Below are positions 38,310 to 49,502 of a stretch of 57,755 nt of DNA, one piece after another; position 1 is the stretch's first letter; each line of letters starts with the position of its first letter. A program made the translations under genes and the position numbers. The stretch comes from an uncultured Bacteroidota bacterium. GTDB lineage: Bacteria; Bacteroidota; Bacteroidia; NS11-12g; UBA9320. Location: assembly GCA_913043145.1 (NCBI GenBank), contig CAJWLP010000006.1, positions 1 through 57,755 of the forward strand, given 5' to 3'. The notes under the pieces are model-generated. The model had not been told where the DNA came from. It did not search any database and saw nothing but the letters and a program-made list of their open reading frames with translations.

Positions 38310-39121
38310 AAAGACAATTCTTTTTTAGTATATCGATTTTGCTTTCATTCACTATGAAAGCTCAACAAAATGATACGGCATTAATTAAATTAAATAAAGT
38401 AGCAACTGTTTATAAATACCAATTTGTTCATGCATTTGAGGGGAATAAAGATACGTGCTTACTTGAACACAAAAAATTTAATCATATGTTAGCAATTACT
38501 TTTCATCGAACAGATATGCGATGCAATGGTTGGAATAATTCAGAGGAGCGATTTTTTTCCTATGTAAATGGTCAACTTGGGATACTTGAGATTCGAAGAG
38601 ATAATTTGCCTTATGCTAAAAGTTTCTTTAAATATGACGATTCGAATGACCCAATTCAAATCATTACACATTATTCTGAAAAGAATGATAAACTTGTCTC
38701 CTCAAATGAATTCTATAGAAATTCAAAAAACAAATTGGATAGTTCGATAGCTAAACGAGAGAATAATTCAGGGCAACAGAGTTTAATTAAAAATGTTTAT
38801 CGATATGATAGAAAAAAGAATTTAGTTCAGGAGTACACCACAGATGAGGATGGTACCCCATTAAGCATGGTGAGTTATGAAAGGATGACTGATGGGAAAA
38901 TGAAAAGTAGATCTATCACAATTTATGGTCAAAGTCCAAGCTTCAAGCAAATTTATTTTGAATATGATCAAAATAATAGAGTTTTAAGCACTATGGATTC
39001 TCAAAATCGGAAACAATTATTTTTCTACAAACAAAATGGACTTCTAAATAATGTATATACCTACAATGGGAATGGAGCTTTGGAAGTAGAATTTTTATTT
39101 AACTATACCTATCACGAATGA
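38306..39121 (+). CDS. Secreted protein with YD-repeat-like strands, unknown function
   Basis: ATG 38306 overlaps the tsaD stop (ATGA) and begins a signal peptide (MKRQFFFSISILLSFTMKAQ). The rest is built of roughly 20-residue units with an aromatic-Asp/Asn centre: FFKYDDSNDPIQIITHY, VYRYDRKKNLVQEYTT, YFEYDQNNRVLSTMD, LFFYKQNGLLNNVYTY. This resembles RHS/YD or MORN-like antiparallel repeats but is too short and too diverged for an RHS toxin shell. I know no function. It is coupled to both tsaD and crcB. Confidence 0.7.
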   Translation: MKRQFFFSISILLSFTMKAQQNDTALIKLNKVATVYKYQFVHAFEGNKDTCLLEHKKFNHMLAITFHRTDMRCNGWNNSEERFFSYVNGQLGILEIRRDNLPYAKSFFKYDDSNDPIQIITHYSEKNDKLVSSNEFYRNSKNKLDSSIAKRENNSGQQSLIKNVYRYDRKKNLVQEYTTDEDGTPLSMVSYERMTDGKMKSRSITIYGQSPSFKQIYFEYDQNNRVLSTMDSQNRKQLFFYKQNGLLNNVYTYNGNGALEVEFLFNYTYHE

Positions 39122-39477
39122 ATTTAGCTTGGGTTTTTATAGGCGGTGGTATCGGTGCAGCATTGCGGTGGTATATAAGCGGATTTTTTCACTCTGTTGG
39201 CAACTTTCCTTTTGCCACACTATCAGTTAATTTGATAGGTTGTGTGCTTATTGGAATATTTAGTGTTCTAGTACTTCATCACCCAAAGTCATCTTTATTT
39301 TTGATTACGGGCATTTTAGGTGGGTTTACAACATTCTCTAGCTTTGGTCTAGACGCATTTAAGCTACTTGAGCTAAAGGAATTTAAAAAGCTAATTATAT
39401 ACTTAGCCCTGAGCAATATTTTGGGAATCACGCTAGTTATAGTTACTCATAAAATCACCACTTTTTTTGTTAAGTAG
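39118..39477 (+). CDS. crcB: Fluoride-specific ion channel CrcB/Fluc
   Basis: A small dimeric fluoride exporter: four membrane segments in 119 residues, GGGIGAALRW at the start, the pore Asn in SVNLIG (N38) and the signature GGFTTFSSF (68-76), whose Phe and Thr side chains form the fluoride path and central Na+ site. A single full-length copy suggests a homodimer. Overlaps the previous gene by 4 bases. I see no fluoride riboswitch upstream, as expected for an internal operon gene. Confidence 0.96.
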   Translation: MNLAWVFIGGGIGAALRWYISGFFHSVGNFPFATLSVNLIGCVLIGIFSVLVLHHPKSSLFLITGILGGFTTFSSFGLDAFKLLELKEFKKLIIYLALSNILGITLVIVTHKITTFFVK

Positions 39478-39479
39478 TA

Positions 39480-40739
39480 ATGAGAAAAATCGTACCATTA
39501 GTTATAATAATTTGCTTGTCATTGACTGTTTTTGCAGACAAATTATTGATACCTATGGATGTTACTCAAAAGAATCATTTAAAAGCCTATGGTATTGCAT
39601 ATTGGGTACTTGAACAGCAAGAAGAGGTAGAATGGTTATTGAATTACAAAGGAGGTAGTTTCTTGATGAATGATTATGAAAACATAGAAAAAGAGTGTCT
39701 TTTTAGAGGAGTTACTTTTACTACTATGAGTGAATCTAGAGCAATTGGTATCAAAAATGACATTGCAAATCCATCAGTCAATGCAGAGGTTGTTAAATTA
39801 TTAAAAGTGCCAAAGATTGCTGTCTATTCTCCAAAAACTGCTCAGCCTTGGGATGATGCTGTCACTATGGTGTTAAAATATGCTGAAATTCCATACGATG
39901 TTGTTTTTGATGATGAGGTACTCTCTGATAAACTTCCTTTATATAACTGGCTGCATCTACATCATGAGGATTTTACAGGACAGTATGGAAAATTTTGGGC
40001 AAGTTATAGAAATGCACCGTGGTATATTAATCAGGTGAATGAAGCTCAAGAACTTGCAGAAAAATACGGTTACACAAAAGTATCAGAGCTTAAACTTGCA
40101 GTATCAAAAAAAATAAGAGATTTTACAATAGGAGGGGGTTTTTTATTTGCTATGTGTAGTGCACCAGATAGTTATGATGTAGCTTTATCTGCTAATGGGA
40201 TAGATATATGCGAGCGAATGTTTGACGGTGACCCCATGGCTCCAAATGCACAAGCAAAACTGGATTTTGATAATGCGTTTGCTTTCAAAGATTTTAACAT
40301 TGAGCTTAATCCCATGCGGTATGAAATTAGTAACATTGATATAGACCCAAGGACAAGAAGAGTGAAAGAGGCCAATGACTTATTTGCTCTTAATGAATTC
40401 AGTGCAAAATGGGATGTTATTCCTACTATACTAACTCAAAATCACGAGCGTATTGTGAAGTCATTTATGGGGCAGACAACTGCTTTTCAAAAGCAATTTG
40501 TGAAAAGTTCAGTGGTTATTATGGGAGAAAATAAAAGTTTAGGTGAAGTTAAATATTTACATGGCATGATGGGTAAAGGCCAATTTACATTTTATGGTGG
40601 TCATGATCCAGAAGATTACCAGCATATGGTTGGTGAACCACCGACAGACTTATCTCTGCACCCAAATTCACCAGGATATCGTTTGATATTAAATAATATT
40701 CTGTTCCCAAGTGTTAAAAAGAAAAAACAGAAAACGTAA
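39480..40739 (+). CDS. Exported conserved Bacteroidota protein (often labelled asparagine synthetase B)
   Basis: Signal peptide MRKIVPLVIIICLSLTVFAD, then LLIPMDVTQKNHLKAYGIAYW, LLNYKGGSFL, a central LHHEDFTGQYGKF and a C-terminal HGMMGKGQFTFYGGHDPEDY. From memory, relatives in the phylum are annotated asparagine synthetase B. The sequence shows neither the Cys-2 glutaminase start nor the SGGxDS ATP-pyrophosphatase loop of that enzyme, so the name is not supported. The glycine- and His-rich blocks may be a glutamine-amidotransferase-like or hydrolase fold. It begins 2 bases after crcB, in the tsaD operon. Confidence 0.7.
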   Translation: MRKIVPLVIIICLSLTVFADKLLIPMDVTQKNHLKAYGIAYWVLEQQEEVEWLLNYKGGSFLMNDYENIEKECLFRGVTFTTMSESRAIGIKNDIANPSVNAEVVKLLKVPKIAVYSPKTAQPWDDAVTMVLKYAEIPYDVVFDDEVLSDKLPLYNWLHLHHEDFTGQYGKFWASYRNAPWYINQVNEAQELAEKYGYTKVSELKLAVSKKIRDFTIGGGFLFAMCSAPDSYDVALSANGIDICERMFDGDPMAPNAQAKLDFDNAFAFKDFNIELNPMRYEISNIDIDPRTRRVKEANDLFALNEFSAKWDVIPTILTQNHERIVKSFMGQTTAFQKQFVKSSVVIMGENKSLGEVKYLHGMMGKGQFTFYGGHDPEDYQHMVGEPPTDLSLHPNSPGYRLILNNILFPSVKKKKQKT

Positions 40740-40793
40740 TCTATTGACGATAGTCTAAAGCAGTAAGGTTTAACCTCATCCCAAATCGAAAGA

Positions 40794-41094
40794 TTACTGT
40801 TTTTGATCATCCGAAATAATAACATTGTTTTGATTACTAATAAATACTCCTGCATCAGCAAACAAATTATACCAAATCATGTAGCTTAAATCTAGAGATA
40901 TTGTATTTTTAATTCCTTCTAACAGGATCTCTTCTGTAGGGTTTGATGCCTGTATAAAATTCGTTAGTTATTTCATTCGATTGAATTTCGTTCCGATCGG
41001 TCAAATGATAATTAAAAAATCCGGAAGTGTAGGGAGATTGTCCAAATGAAAGAATACAATAGAAGTATAAAAAATAACTTAGACTAACTCTCAT
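40794..41094 (-). pseudogene. Remnant of a secreted protein gene with internal deletion and frameshift
   Basis: From ATG 41094 a signal peptide (MRVSLSYFLYFYCILSFGQ) and SPYTSGFFNYHLTDRNEIQ lead to TGIKPYRRDPV and a stop at 40909. In the +1 frame the next bases read NPTEEILLEGIKNTISLDLS and YMIWYNLFADAGVFISNQNN, ending at 40794. The two pieces look like the beginning and the end of one exported protein, possibly a large one, joined out of frame. This is the only stretch over 300 bases without an intact gene; the rest of 40740-41159 shows nothing more. Confidence 0.5.
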
Positions 41095-41117
41095 AGGATT
41101 AAAGGTAGTCTACCTGA

Positions 41118-43226
<2,109 letters not shown>

Positions 43227-43230
43227 GTTA

Positions 43231-43238
43231 TATCTTTG
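43231..43238 (+). promoter_or_regulatory. Possible -7 box (TATCTTTG) before the DUF6913 gene
   Basis: TATCTTTG matches TAnnTTTG and lies only 2 bases before the ATG at 43241, between ligA and the DUF6913-dapA pair. No -33 TTTG is seen at 19-20 bases. Confidence 0.3.
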
Positions 43239-43240
43239 TA

Positions 43241-43756
43241 ATGTTGACGAATATCCAACGAAATATTGGAAGGCGAATTCTCGCTAGAACTTCACAAGCA
43301 GATAAGTTTGAGCGACTAAAAAAACTTAAATATGCACGTAAAATTGGCGTTGTATACAACATGCAAGATATGACAAGCGAGCACCTTCATAAAATTATTC
43401 ATCATTTTGAATCTGAGGGTAAATCAGTATTTACCTTGGGATTTGTAAATGAGAAAGATATTGATAATCTACTACCAAATTATAAAGAGAGTTATTTTTG
43501 TAATGCCGATTTAAATTTTTGGAAGATTCCTCATGGTGATAGCATATCTAAATTTATTCAAGAAGATTTTGATTTTCTAATTAATTTAGATTTAAAAGGT
43601 GCTATTGAATTACAAGGAATCTCAACCTTTTCAGTAGCAAAAACAAGAATTGGTAAGTTTTTTGATGATTTTGTTTTTGCACATGACCTGATGGTAAAAA
43701 GTAATAGTCAAGAGGCGTATGGATTGTTTATAGATATAACTAGACACATTAAATGA
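43241..43756 (+). CDS. DUF6913 family protein
   Basis: A 171-residue cytoplasmic protein with no signal peptide. The start (GRRILARTSQADKFERLKKL) is basic. The body has alternating strands and helices (ARKIGVVYNMQDM, HLHKIIHHFESEGKSVFTLGF, FDFLINLDLKGAIELQGIS), like a small Rossmann-type fold. I recall this family as Bacteroidota-specific and of unknown function, and the assignment is from memory. The ATG of dapA overlaps its stop by 4 bases, so it is made together with dapA. Confidence 0.7.
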   Translation: MLTNIQRNIGRRILARTSQADKFERLKKLKYARKIGVVYNMQDMTSEHLHKIIHHFESEGKSVFTLGFVNEKDIDNLLPNYKESYFCNADLNFWKIPHGDSISKFIQEDFDFLINLDLKGAIELQGISTFSVAKTRIGKFFDDFVFAHDLMVKSNSQEAYGLFIDITRHIK

Positions 43757-44625
43757 ATAAATTCAAGGGATTGGGCGTGGCTATGGTCACACCATTTAAA
43801 ACAGATAAAAGTGTTGATTATGATGGTCTTGAAAAATTAACCAATCACCTGATTAATGGGGGAGTAAGATATCTCGTTGTAATGGGAACTACAGGAGAAA
43901 ATCCTACCATTAGTCCAGAAGAGCAAAATGAAATACTAAAAAAGGTAGTGGAAGTGAATGCTAAGCGTCTTCCTATTGTCTATGGAATTGGAGGGAATAA
44001 CACATCAAGTGTTCTCGATCGATTAGTCTCTGAGGATTTGTCAGGTATTGATGCCATTTTGAGTGTCAGCCCATATTACAATAAACCTAGTCAAGAAGGG
44101 ATATTTCAACATTATAAAATTATTAGTGAAGCTTCAAAATGGCCAATCATCATGTATAATGTTCCAGGAAGAACAGGGTCATTGGTTTCGGCACAAACGA
44201 CATTTCGGATTGCAGAATTACCCAATGTTATTTGTACAAAAGAAGCTAGTGGAAGTCTAGATGTTTGTATGGATGTTATTCATCAAGTACCAAATGATTT
44301 TGGAGTGATTAGTGGGGATGATAATTATACTTTGTCATACATTGCTGCTGGGATGCAAGGGGTTATCTCAGTTATCGGAAATGCATATCCGAAAGAATTC
44401 AGTCAGATGGTAAATTATGCATTAGATGGTGATTATAAAAATGCAAGACATCTTCATTACAAGTTACTCCCATTGATGAAAGCAATTTTCATGGATGGTA
44501 ATCCAGGAGGTGTCAAATACGTACTTAAAAAACTAGGAATTTGTGATAATCAGTTTAGACTCCCAGTGGTTCCAGTCAATAAGGATACGATGAAGGCGAT
44601 AGACCAAGCCATGGAAAAACTTTAA
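43753..44625 (+). CDS. dapA: 4-hydroxy-tetrahydrodipicolinate synthase
   Basis: Condenses pyruvate with aspartate semialdehyde in the lysine/diaminopimelate pathway. The TIM barrel shows GTTGE (45-49), Y135 in MYNVPGRTG and the Schiff-base lysine K163 in CTKEASG. The 290-residue length is typical. It is coupled to the DUF6913 gene by a 4-base overlap. No other dap gene is in the window. Confidence 0.96.
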   Translation: MNKFKGLGVAMVTPFKTDKSVDYDGLEKLTNHLINGGVRYLVVMGTTGENPTISPEEQNEILKKVVEVNAKRLPIVYGIGGNNTSSVLDRLVSEDLSGIDAILSVSPYYNKPSQEGIFQHYKIISEASKWPIIMYNVPGRTGSLVSAQTTFRIAELPNVICTKEASGSLDVCMDVIHQVPNDFGVISGDDNYTLSYIAAGMQGVISVIGNAYPKEFSQMVNYALDGDYKNARHLHYKLLPLMKAIFMDGNPGGVKYVLKKLGICDNQFRLPVVPVNKDTMKAIDQAMEKL

Positions 44626-44635
44626 TTAACCAAAT

Positions 44636-45052
44636 TTAAATAGTTGCAATAACTTTTAATTCTATTGCAATTGGTGTTGGTAAACAGTTTATTTCTAGTG
44701 TTGTACGACAAGGCTGATTATCTTTAAAGTATTCAGCATAAATTTTATTATATGTTTTAAAATCATCCTTCATGTTCGTTAGAAAAACTGTTACATCGAT
44801 GATGTTATCCCAACTACTCCCTGAATCTTCTAAAATTTGTTTGATATTGTTAAATACAGATCGACACTGTGTTTCGATATCATAGCTAACAATAGATCCA
44901 TCATCAGCTAGTTTAACTCCTGGAATTTCTTTTGTGCCTCTTTCTCTGGGCCCAACGCCACTTAAAAAGAGGAGATTTCCAAACTTTCTCGCATGTGGAT
45001 ATGCTCCCACTGGTTCAGGTGCCTTACTGCTGTTTAATATTTCTTTTTTCAT
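44636..45052 (-). CDS. RidA family protein, 2-aminomuconate-deaminase-like
   Basis: A 138-residue YjgF/YER057c/UK114 trimer-type protein. AYPHARKFGNLLFLSGVGPR and the catalytic-type Arg in QPCRTTLEI are present, together with TVFLTNMKDDFKTYN. The VGPRERGTKEIPGV stretch is like the group annotated as 2-aminomuconate deaminase in the bacterial kynurenine/nitrobenzoate routes, rather than canonical RidA. No other kynurenine-pathway gene is visible here, so enamine/imine hydrolysis is the safe call. It lies 6 bases downstream of the WD40 gene on the same strand. Confidence 0.88.
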   Translation of the reverse strand: MKKEILNSSKAPEPVGAYPHARKFGNLLFLSGVGPRERGTKEIPGVKLADDGSIVSYDIETQCRSVFNNIKQILEDSGSSWDNIIDVTVFLTNMKDDFKTYNKIYAEYFKDNQPCRTTLEINCLPTPIAIELKVIATI

Positions 45053-45058
45053 GGTTAG

Positions 45059-46246
45059 TTAATCTATTCTAATTTCAATTTGATCGGTCTTTTTAATAAC
45101 CTTTTCATTGCTTTTTGGTTTTATCTTGTTTGAGTTTATGTCTTTTTTTAAGGAGTTTATTTCTTTGGTGTTAACCAATGAAGGTTTATTTATCAATGGA
45201 GAACTCAACTTCTTTTTTTTGGGTTGCTTCTTGACAATATAGCGTTTAGGTATTTTTACAGCTCTGTGTTTTAAGTTGGTTTCTAGTAGAAAATAACCTG
45301 CGAAATCAGATGACTCGTCTTTTTGTGCAGCTACAGCAATGTTGGTGTAGTTAGGAGAGAAAGCCAAAGCATTAATTTTATAACCTGCAAGGTTAAATGT
45401 TTTAATAAGTTCTCTATTCTTGAGATGATATAAATGGACGGTGCCGTCCAAACTGCCACTAACCAAATATTTTCCGAGGGGATCAGTTGCAATATCTGTG
45501 ACCGTCCATCGATGGTCTTTGAACGCAAACAGCTCTTTCCCAGAACGTATTTCCCAGATTCTGACTGTTTTGTCCTCGGAGCTTGATATAATGTATTTTC
45601 GATCAATTGTTACGAGTACATCTGTGATTTGGTCGGTATGTCCTAAGAAGCTTTTTAATTTACGACCCATGATATCATATTGAATAATATCCGCTTTTTT
45701 TTCATGAGCAATGAAGTAGCTCATGCGGTCGATTGCAACACCAGCTGCGGAGATAGGTCTCGAAGTTTTTATAGGGATAACTCGGTCTTTGGCAATGTCA
45801 TATGCAATAAATCGCCCATCGTCTCCAGCACTAAAGATAATTCTCATGCCAGGGCCATAGATTAGCTTATTGATTTGACTCTGGTTGATGATGAGCGTAG
45901 TATCTAATGTAGCAATAGAAAAAAATGAATCATTGAAATGATAGACATTCAATTTACCGTCTTGACCTCCTGTAATCATATGATATCCGTCTCTACTAAA
46001 CGAAATAGACCTGATTGCACCTCTGTTATCCTGAATTTTTTGCACGACCTTGTGGGTACTATCATTTCTTTGAATAATAATAGATTCATCCCAGCTACCA
46101 GAAACAATATAATTTGCATTGGGGCTAAATTCAATTGCTGTAATATCGTCTTTGTGATGGGCTTGATATTCTAATTGGTCTGATTGAGCATTTGTAATAA
46201 ATATCAGACAGAAAAAAAAGATAATAAGAAAATAGAATGGTCTCAT
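45059..46246 (-). CDS. Exported WD40 repeat protein
   Basis: Signal peptide at residues 1-20 (LIIFFFCLIFITNAQ). WD40 blades follow at AHHKDDITAIEFSPNANYIV, VQKIQDNRGAIRSISFSRDG, LGHTDQITDVLVTIDRKYI and FKDHRWTVTDIATDPLGKYL, enough for a seven-bladed propeller. The C-terminal 60 residues are lysine-rich and probably disordered. Export of a WD40 protein is not rare in Bacteroidota; ligands are unknown. It is divergent from hutU. Confidence 0.85.
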   Translation of the reverse strand: MRPFYFLIIFFFCLIFITNAQSDQLEYQAHHKDDITAIEFSPNANYIVSGSWDESIIIQRNDSTHKVVQKIQDNRGAIRSISFSRDGYHMITGGQDGKLNVYHFNDSFFSIATLDTTLIINQSQINKLIYGPGMRIIFSAGDDGRFIAYDIAKDRVIPIKTSRPISAAGVAIDRMSYFIAHEKKADIIQYDIMGRKLKSFLGHTDQITDVLVTIDRKYIISSSEDKTVRIWEIRSGKELFAFKDHRWTVTDIATDPLGKYLVSGSLDGTVHLYHLKNRELIKTFNLAGYKINALAFSPNYTNIAVAAQKDESSDFAGYFLLETNLKHRAVKIPKRYIVKKQPKKKKLSSPLINKPSLVNTKEINSLKKDINSNKIKPKSNEKVIKKTDQIEIRID

Positions 46247-46327
46247 ATGGTAGCAAATTACTCGTTTTTATGAAAATAAAAGATAATTATATGGTTTTAA
46301 TTTTGAAACAATCTTTATGAAACCCTT

Positions 46328-46357
46328 TTTGTTAATATAAAACAAATTAGACCTTTG
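46328..46357 (+). promoter_or_regulatory. hutU: Candidate promoter of hutU
   Basis: TTTG (46328-46331), 18 bases, then GACCTTTG (46350-46357) differs from TTTG-N19-TAnnTTTG by one base and one spacing unit. It lies 11 bases before the hutU ATG. Confidence 0.4.
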
Positions 46358-46368
46358 TCATGAATTAG

Positions 46369-48381
46369 ATGAATAACGTGAGTTTCAAAGAATCAATTAT
46401 CAACGGTATACCTCGTGAGTTGCCTCCAAAACAGGAGAGATCTCACGCTATAAATCGAGCCCCCAAGCGAAAGGATATCTTGAGTTTGGTAGAGAAAAAA
46501 TTAGCTATTCGTAATGCTTTACGGTATTTCCCCAAAGAATGGCATAGTGAACTTGCAATAGAATTTGCACAAGAATTGAAAGATTTTGGTCGTATTTATA
46601 TGTATCGATTCAAGCCAGCATATAAAATATATGCCAGACCAATTGCTGAATATCCTGTAAAAAGTATTCAAGCTGCGGGAATCATGCTGATGATTCAAAA
46701 TAATCTAGATCCCGCTGTAGCTCAACACCCTGATGAGCTAATCACCTACGGTGGAAATGGAGCTGTTTTTCAAAACTGGGCTCAGTACTTACTCACTATG
46801 CAATACTTGAGCGAGATGACTGAAGATCAAACATTACACATTTACAGCGGACATCCAATGGGATTATTCCCTAGTAGTCTGTTGGCTCCTCGTGTAATTG
46901 TCACCAATGGAATGATGGTACCAAATTATAGTAAGCCAGATGATTGGGAAAAATACAATGCCCTTGGCGTTACTCAGTATGGCCAAATGACTGCTGGTAG
47001 CTATATGTATATTGGCCCGCAAGGAATAGTTCATGGCACCACCATTACGGTTATGAATGCATTTAGGATGAAATTAGATGCTGATGATACACCCGCTGGT
47101 AAAATATTTCTCACTGCTGGTCTTGGTGGGATGAGCGGAGCTCAACCAAAAGCGGGGAACATTGTAGGGTGTATAACGATTTGTGCAGAAGTAAACCCCA
47201 ATGCTGCTCATAAAAGACACAGTCAAGGTTGGGTAGATGAATTAATTGATAACATAGATGATTTGGTAGCGAGAGTAACCCAGGCTAAAAATCAAGAGGA
47301 GGTGGTGAGTATTGCATATGTAGGCAATGTAGTTGATGTCTGGGAGCGTTTTGCTGAGGAAAAGATATTTATTCATGTTGGGAGTGATCAAACATCACTT
47401 CATAATCCATTTGCAGGAGGATACTACCCGGTTGGATTATCTTTTGAAGAGAGCAATCAAATGATGGCTGATGATCCGAAAAAATTTAAAGAGATAGTTT
47501 ATGCATCCCTTAGAATACATGCTGCCGCAGTAGATGCTCATACAAGTGAGGGAACTTACTTTTTTGATTATGGTAATGCATTTTTATTAGAAAGTAGTAG
47601 GGCTGGAGCCGATATCTTAGCTCAAAATGGAATTGATTTTAAATATCCTAGCTATGTTCAGGATATCTTAGGTCCGATGTGTTTTGACTACGGATTTGGA
47701 CCGTTTCGTTGGGTTTGTGCCAGTGGGTTGGATGAGGATTTGGCCCAAACGGACGCAATTGCTGCTCGAGTTATGCGAGAAATCATGAATGATTCTCCAA
47801 CTGAAATCCAACAGCAAATGGCGGATAATATTAAGTGGATTGATGAGGCAAATGAAAATCAGATGGTTGTGGGCTCAAAGGCAAGAATTTTGTATGCTGA
47901 TAGTGAGGGCAGAATCAAAATAGCAGAAGCATTTAATAAAGCAGTTGCTCATGGACAACTTAAAGGTCCAGTAATTTTAGGTAGAGATCACCACGATGTT
48001 AGTGGAACAGATTCTCCATATAGGGAGACGAGTAATATCTATGACGGGAGCAAATTTACTGCTGATATGGCTATTCATAATGTAATTGGAGATAGTTTTA
48101 GAGGAGCTACCTGGGTGAGTATTCATAACGGTGGTGGAGTAGGATGGGGAGAGGTAATCAATGGAGGCTTTGGAATGTTGTTAGATGGTTCTGAAAGGGC
48201 TAGTCAAGGATTGCAAAGCATGCTCTTATTTGATGTAAATAATGGAATAGCTAGACGAAGTTGGGCTAGAAACACAAATGCTCAATTTGCCATTAAGCGA
48301 GAAATGGAACGCAATAAAAAGTTAAAAATAACCCTCGCTCAAGGAGTAGAAGATGATTTGTTAGATAAGTTGTTTAATTAA
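46369..48381 (+). CDS. hutU: Urocanate hydratase, long Bacteroidota form
   Basis: NAD-dependent hydration of urocanate to imidazolonepropionate in histidine breakdown. [48 protein letters not shown] (NAD site) and [15 protein letters not shown] (catalytic Cys region) are clear. At 670 residues it is about 110 longer than the E. coli-like proteobacterial enzyme, matching the long form I recall from this phylum. hutH, hutI and a formiminoglutamase are not adjacent. It overlaps the convergent dnaJ by 8 bases. Confidence 0.95.
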   Translation: MNNVSFKESIINGIPRELPPKQERSHAINRAPKRKDILSLVEKKLAIRNALRYFPKEWHSELAIEFAQELKDFGRIYMYRFKPAYKIYARPIAEYPVKSIQAAGIMLMIQNNLDPAVAQHPDELITYGGNGAVFQNWAQYLLTMQYLSEMTEDQTLHIYSGHPMGLFPSSLLAPRVIVTNGMMVPNYSKPDDWEKYNALGVTQYGQMTAGSYMYIGPQGIVHGTTITVMNAFRMKLDADDTPAGKIFLTAGLGGMSGAQPKAGNIVGCITICAEVNPNAAHKRHSQGWVDELIDNIDDLVARVTQAKNQEEVVSIAYVGNVVDVWERFAEEKIFIHVGSDQTSLHNPFAGGYYPVGLSFEESNQMMADDPKKFKEIVYASLRIHAAAVDAHTSEGTYFFDYGNAFLLESSRAGADILAQNGIDFKYPSYVQDILGPMCFDYGFGPFRWVCASGLDEDLAQTDAIAARVMREIMNDSPTEIQQQMADNIKWIDEANENQMVVGSKARILYADSEGRIKIAEAFNKAVAHGQLKGPVILGRDHHDVSGTDSPYRETSNIYDGSKFTADMAIHNVIGDSFRGATWVSIHNGGGVGWGEVINGGFGMLLDGSERASQGLQSMLLFDVNNGIARRSWARNTNAQFAIKREMERNKKLKITLAQGVEDDLLDKLFN

Positions 48382-49501
48382 AGAATTCCTTCATTTTATC
48401 AAAGAAACCTTTCTCTTGGGTAGGATCTGGTGTAAAATTATCTGAATCTAGTAGTTGTTGCAATGTTTTCTTTTCTTCATTGTTTAATTTCTTTGGAGTG
48501 AAGACATTTACATAGACCAGTTGGTCTCCAGTTTTGTAACCATTCACATCGGGGATCCCTTTACCACGAAGTCTCAATACTTTCCCACTTTGTGTTCCCG
48601 GTTCAATTTTTATACGAGCCTTTCCAGATACTGTTGGTATTTCAACATCGTATCCAAGAGCGGCTTGAGGAAAACTTACATGGAGATTGTAAATAATATT
48701 GTTACCATCTCTTTCAAGGTTTTCGTGCTTGATTTCTTCAATTAATACAATTAAATCTCCTGAAATTCCACCAGGCATTTCGTTTCCTCTACCTTGAACA
48801 TTAAGTTGCATTCCGTCAGATACACCCGCTGGGATGTCAATAGTTGTTGTGACTTCTTTGACGGTCAATCCCATTCGGTCTGCACCCGCTGGGATGTTTT
48901 TAATCTTCTTACCACTCCCTTGGCAAGTCGGACATGGGCTACTTGTTTGCATTTGTCCTAAGAAAGTACTTTGTACTCGGGTCACTGATCCACGGCCACC
49001 ACATGTGCTACATGTTTCGAAAGTGACTCCTTGAGCAACCACTTTTTTCTTGTACTTTATTTTCTTTTCAACTCCTTTGGTGACATCCTCGAGTGATAAT
49101 TTCAGTTTAATCCGAATATTAGATCCTACAGATTGACGAGGACGACCACTTCTTCCTCCTCCTCCAAAAAAACTTTCGAATGGACTTCCTCCTCCAGAGC
49201 CTCCTCCGAAGATATCGCCAAAGTGGCTAAATATGTCGTCCATATTCATGCCGCCTCCGCCAAAGCCACCTTGACCATCAACCCCAGCGTGTCCAAATTG
49301 GTCGTAGCGTTGTTTTTTGTCGTCGTTGCTTAATACTTCGTAGGCTTCAGCAGCTTCTTTGAATTTCTCTTCAGCTTCTTTATTGTCTGGGTTTTTATCG
49401 GGATGATATTTTATAGCCTTCTTTCGGTATGCCTTTTTGATTTCATCCGCATTGGAGCTTTTAGATACTCCGAGTACATCGTAATAATCTCTCTTTGCCA
49501 T
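48374..49501 (-). CDS. dnaJ: Chaperone DnaJ (Hsp40) with a single zinc centre
   Basis: Co-chaperone of DnaK. The J domain has HPD at 33-35, the G/F region is about 72-120, and client-binding and dimerisation domains follow. The zinc region has only two CxxCxGxG motifs (C164/C167 and C190/C193); E. coli DnaJ has four, arranged as motifs 1 and 4 (Zn I) and 2 and 3 (Zn II). Spacing around [13 protein letters not shown] identifies those kept as 2 and 3, so Zn I is lost; the fourth is replaced by [11 protein letters not shown]. The 375-residue length is otherwise normal. It follows grpE after 1 base; dnaK is elsewhere. Confidence 0.95.
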   Translation of the reverse strand: MAKRDYYDVLGVSKSSNADEIKKAYRKKAIKYHPDKNPDNKEAEEKFKEAAEAYEVLSNDDKKQRYDQFGHAGVDGQGGFGGGGMNMDDIFSHFGDIFGGGSGGGSPFESFFGGGGRSGRPRQSVGSNIRIKLKLSLEDVTKGVEKKIKYKKKVVAQGVTFETCSTCGGRGSVTRVQSTFLGQMQTSSPCPTCQGSGKKIKNIPAGADRMGLTVKEVTTTIDIPAGVSDGMQLNVQGRGNEMPGGISGDLIVLIEEIKHENLERDGNNIIYNLHVSFPQAALGYDVEIPTVSGKARIKIEPGTQSGKVLRLRGKGIPDVNGYKTGDQLVYVNVFTPKKLNNEEKKTLQQLLDSDNFTPDPTQEKGFFDKMKEFFN

Positions 49502-49502
49502 C

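Noticed and set aside
40616-40861. Minus-strand open frame over the end of the 39480 gene
   Set aside because: Most of it is antisense to a conserved coding sequence, and it does not continue either piece of the remnant.
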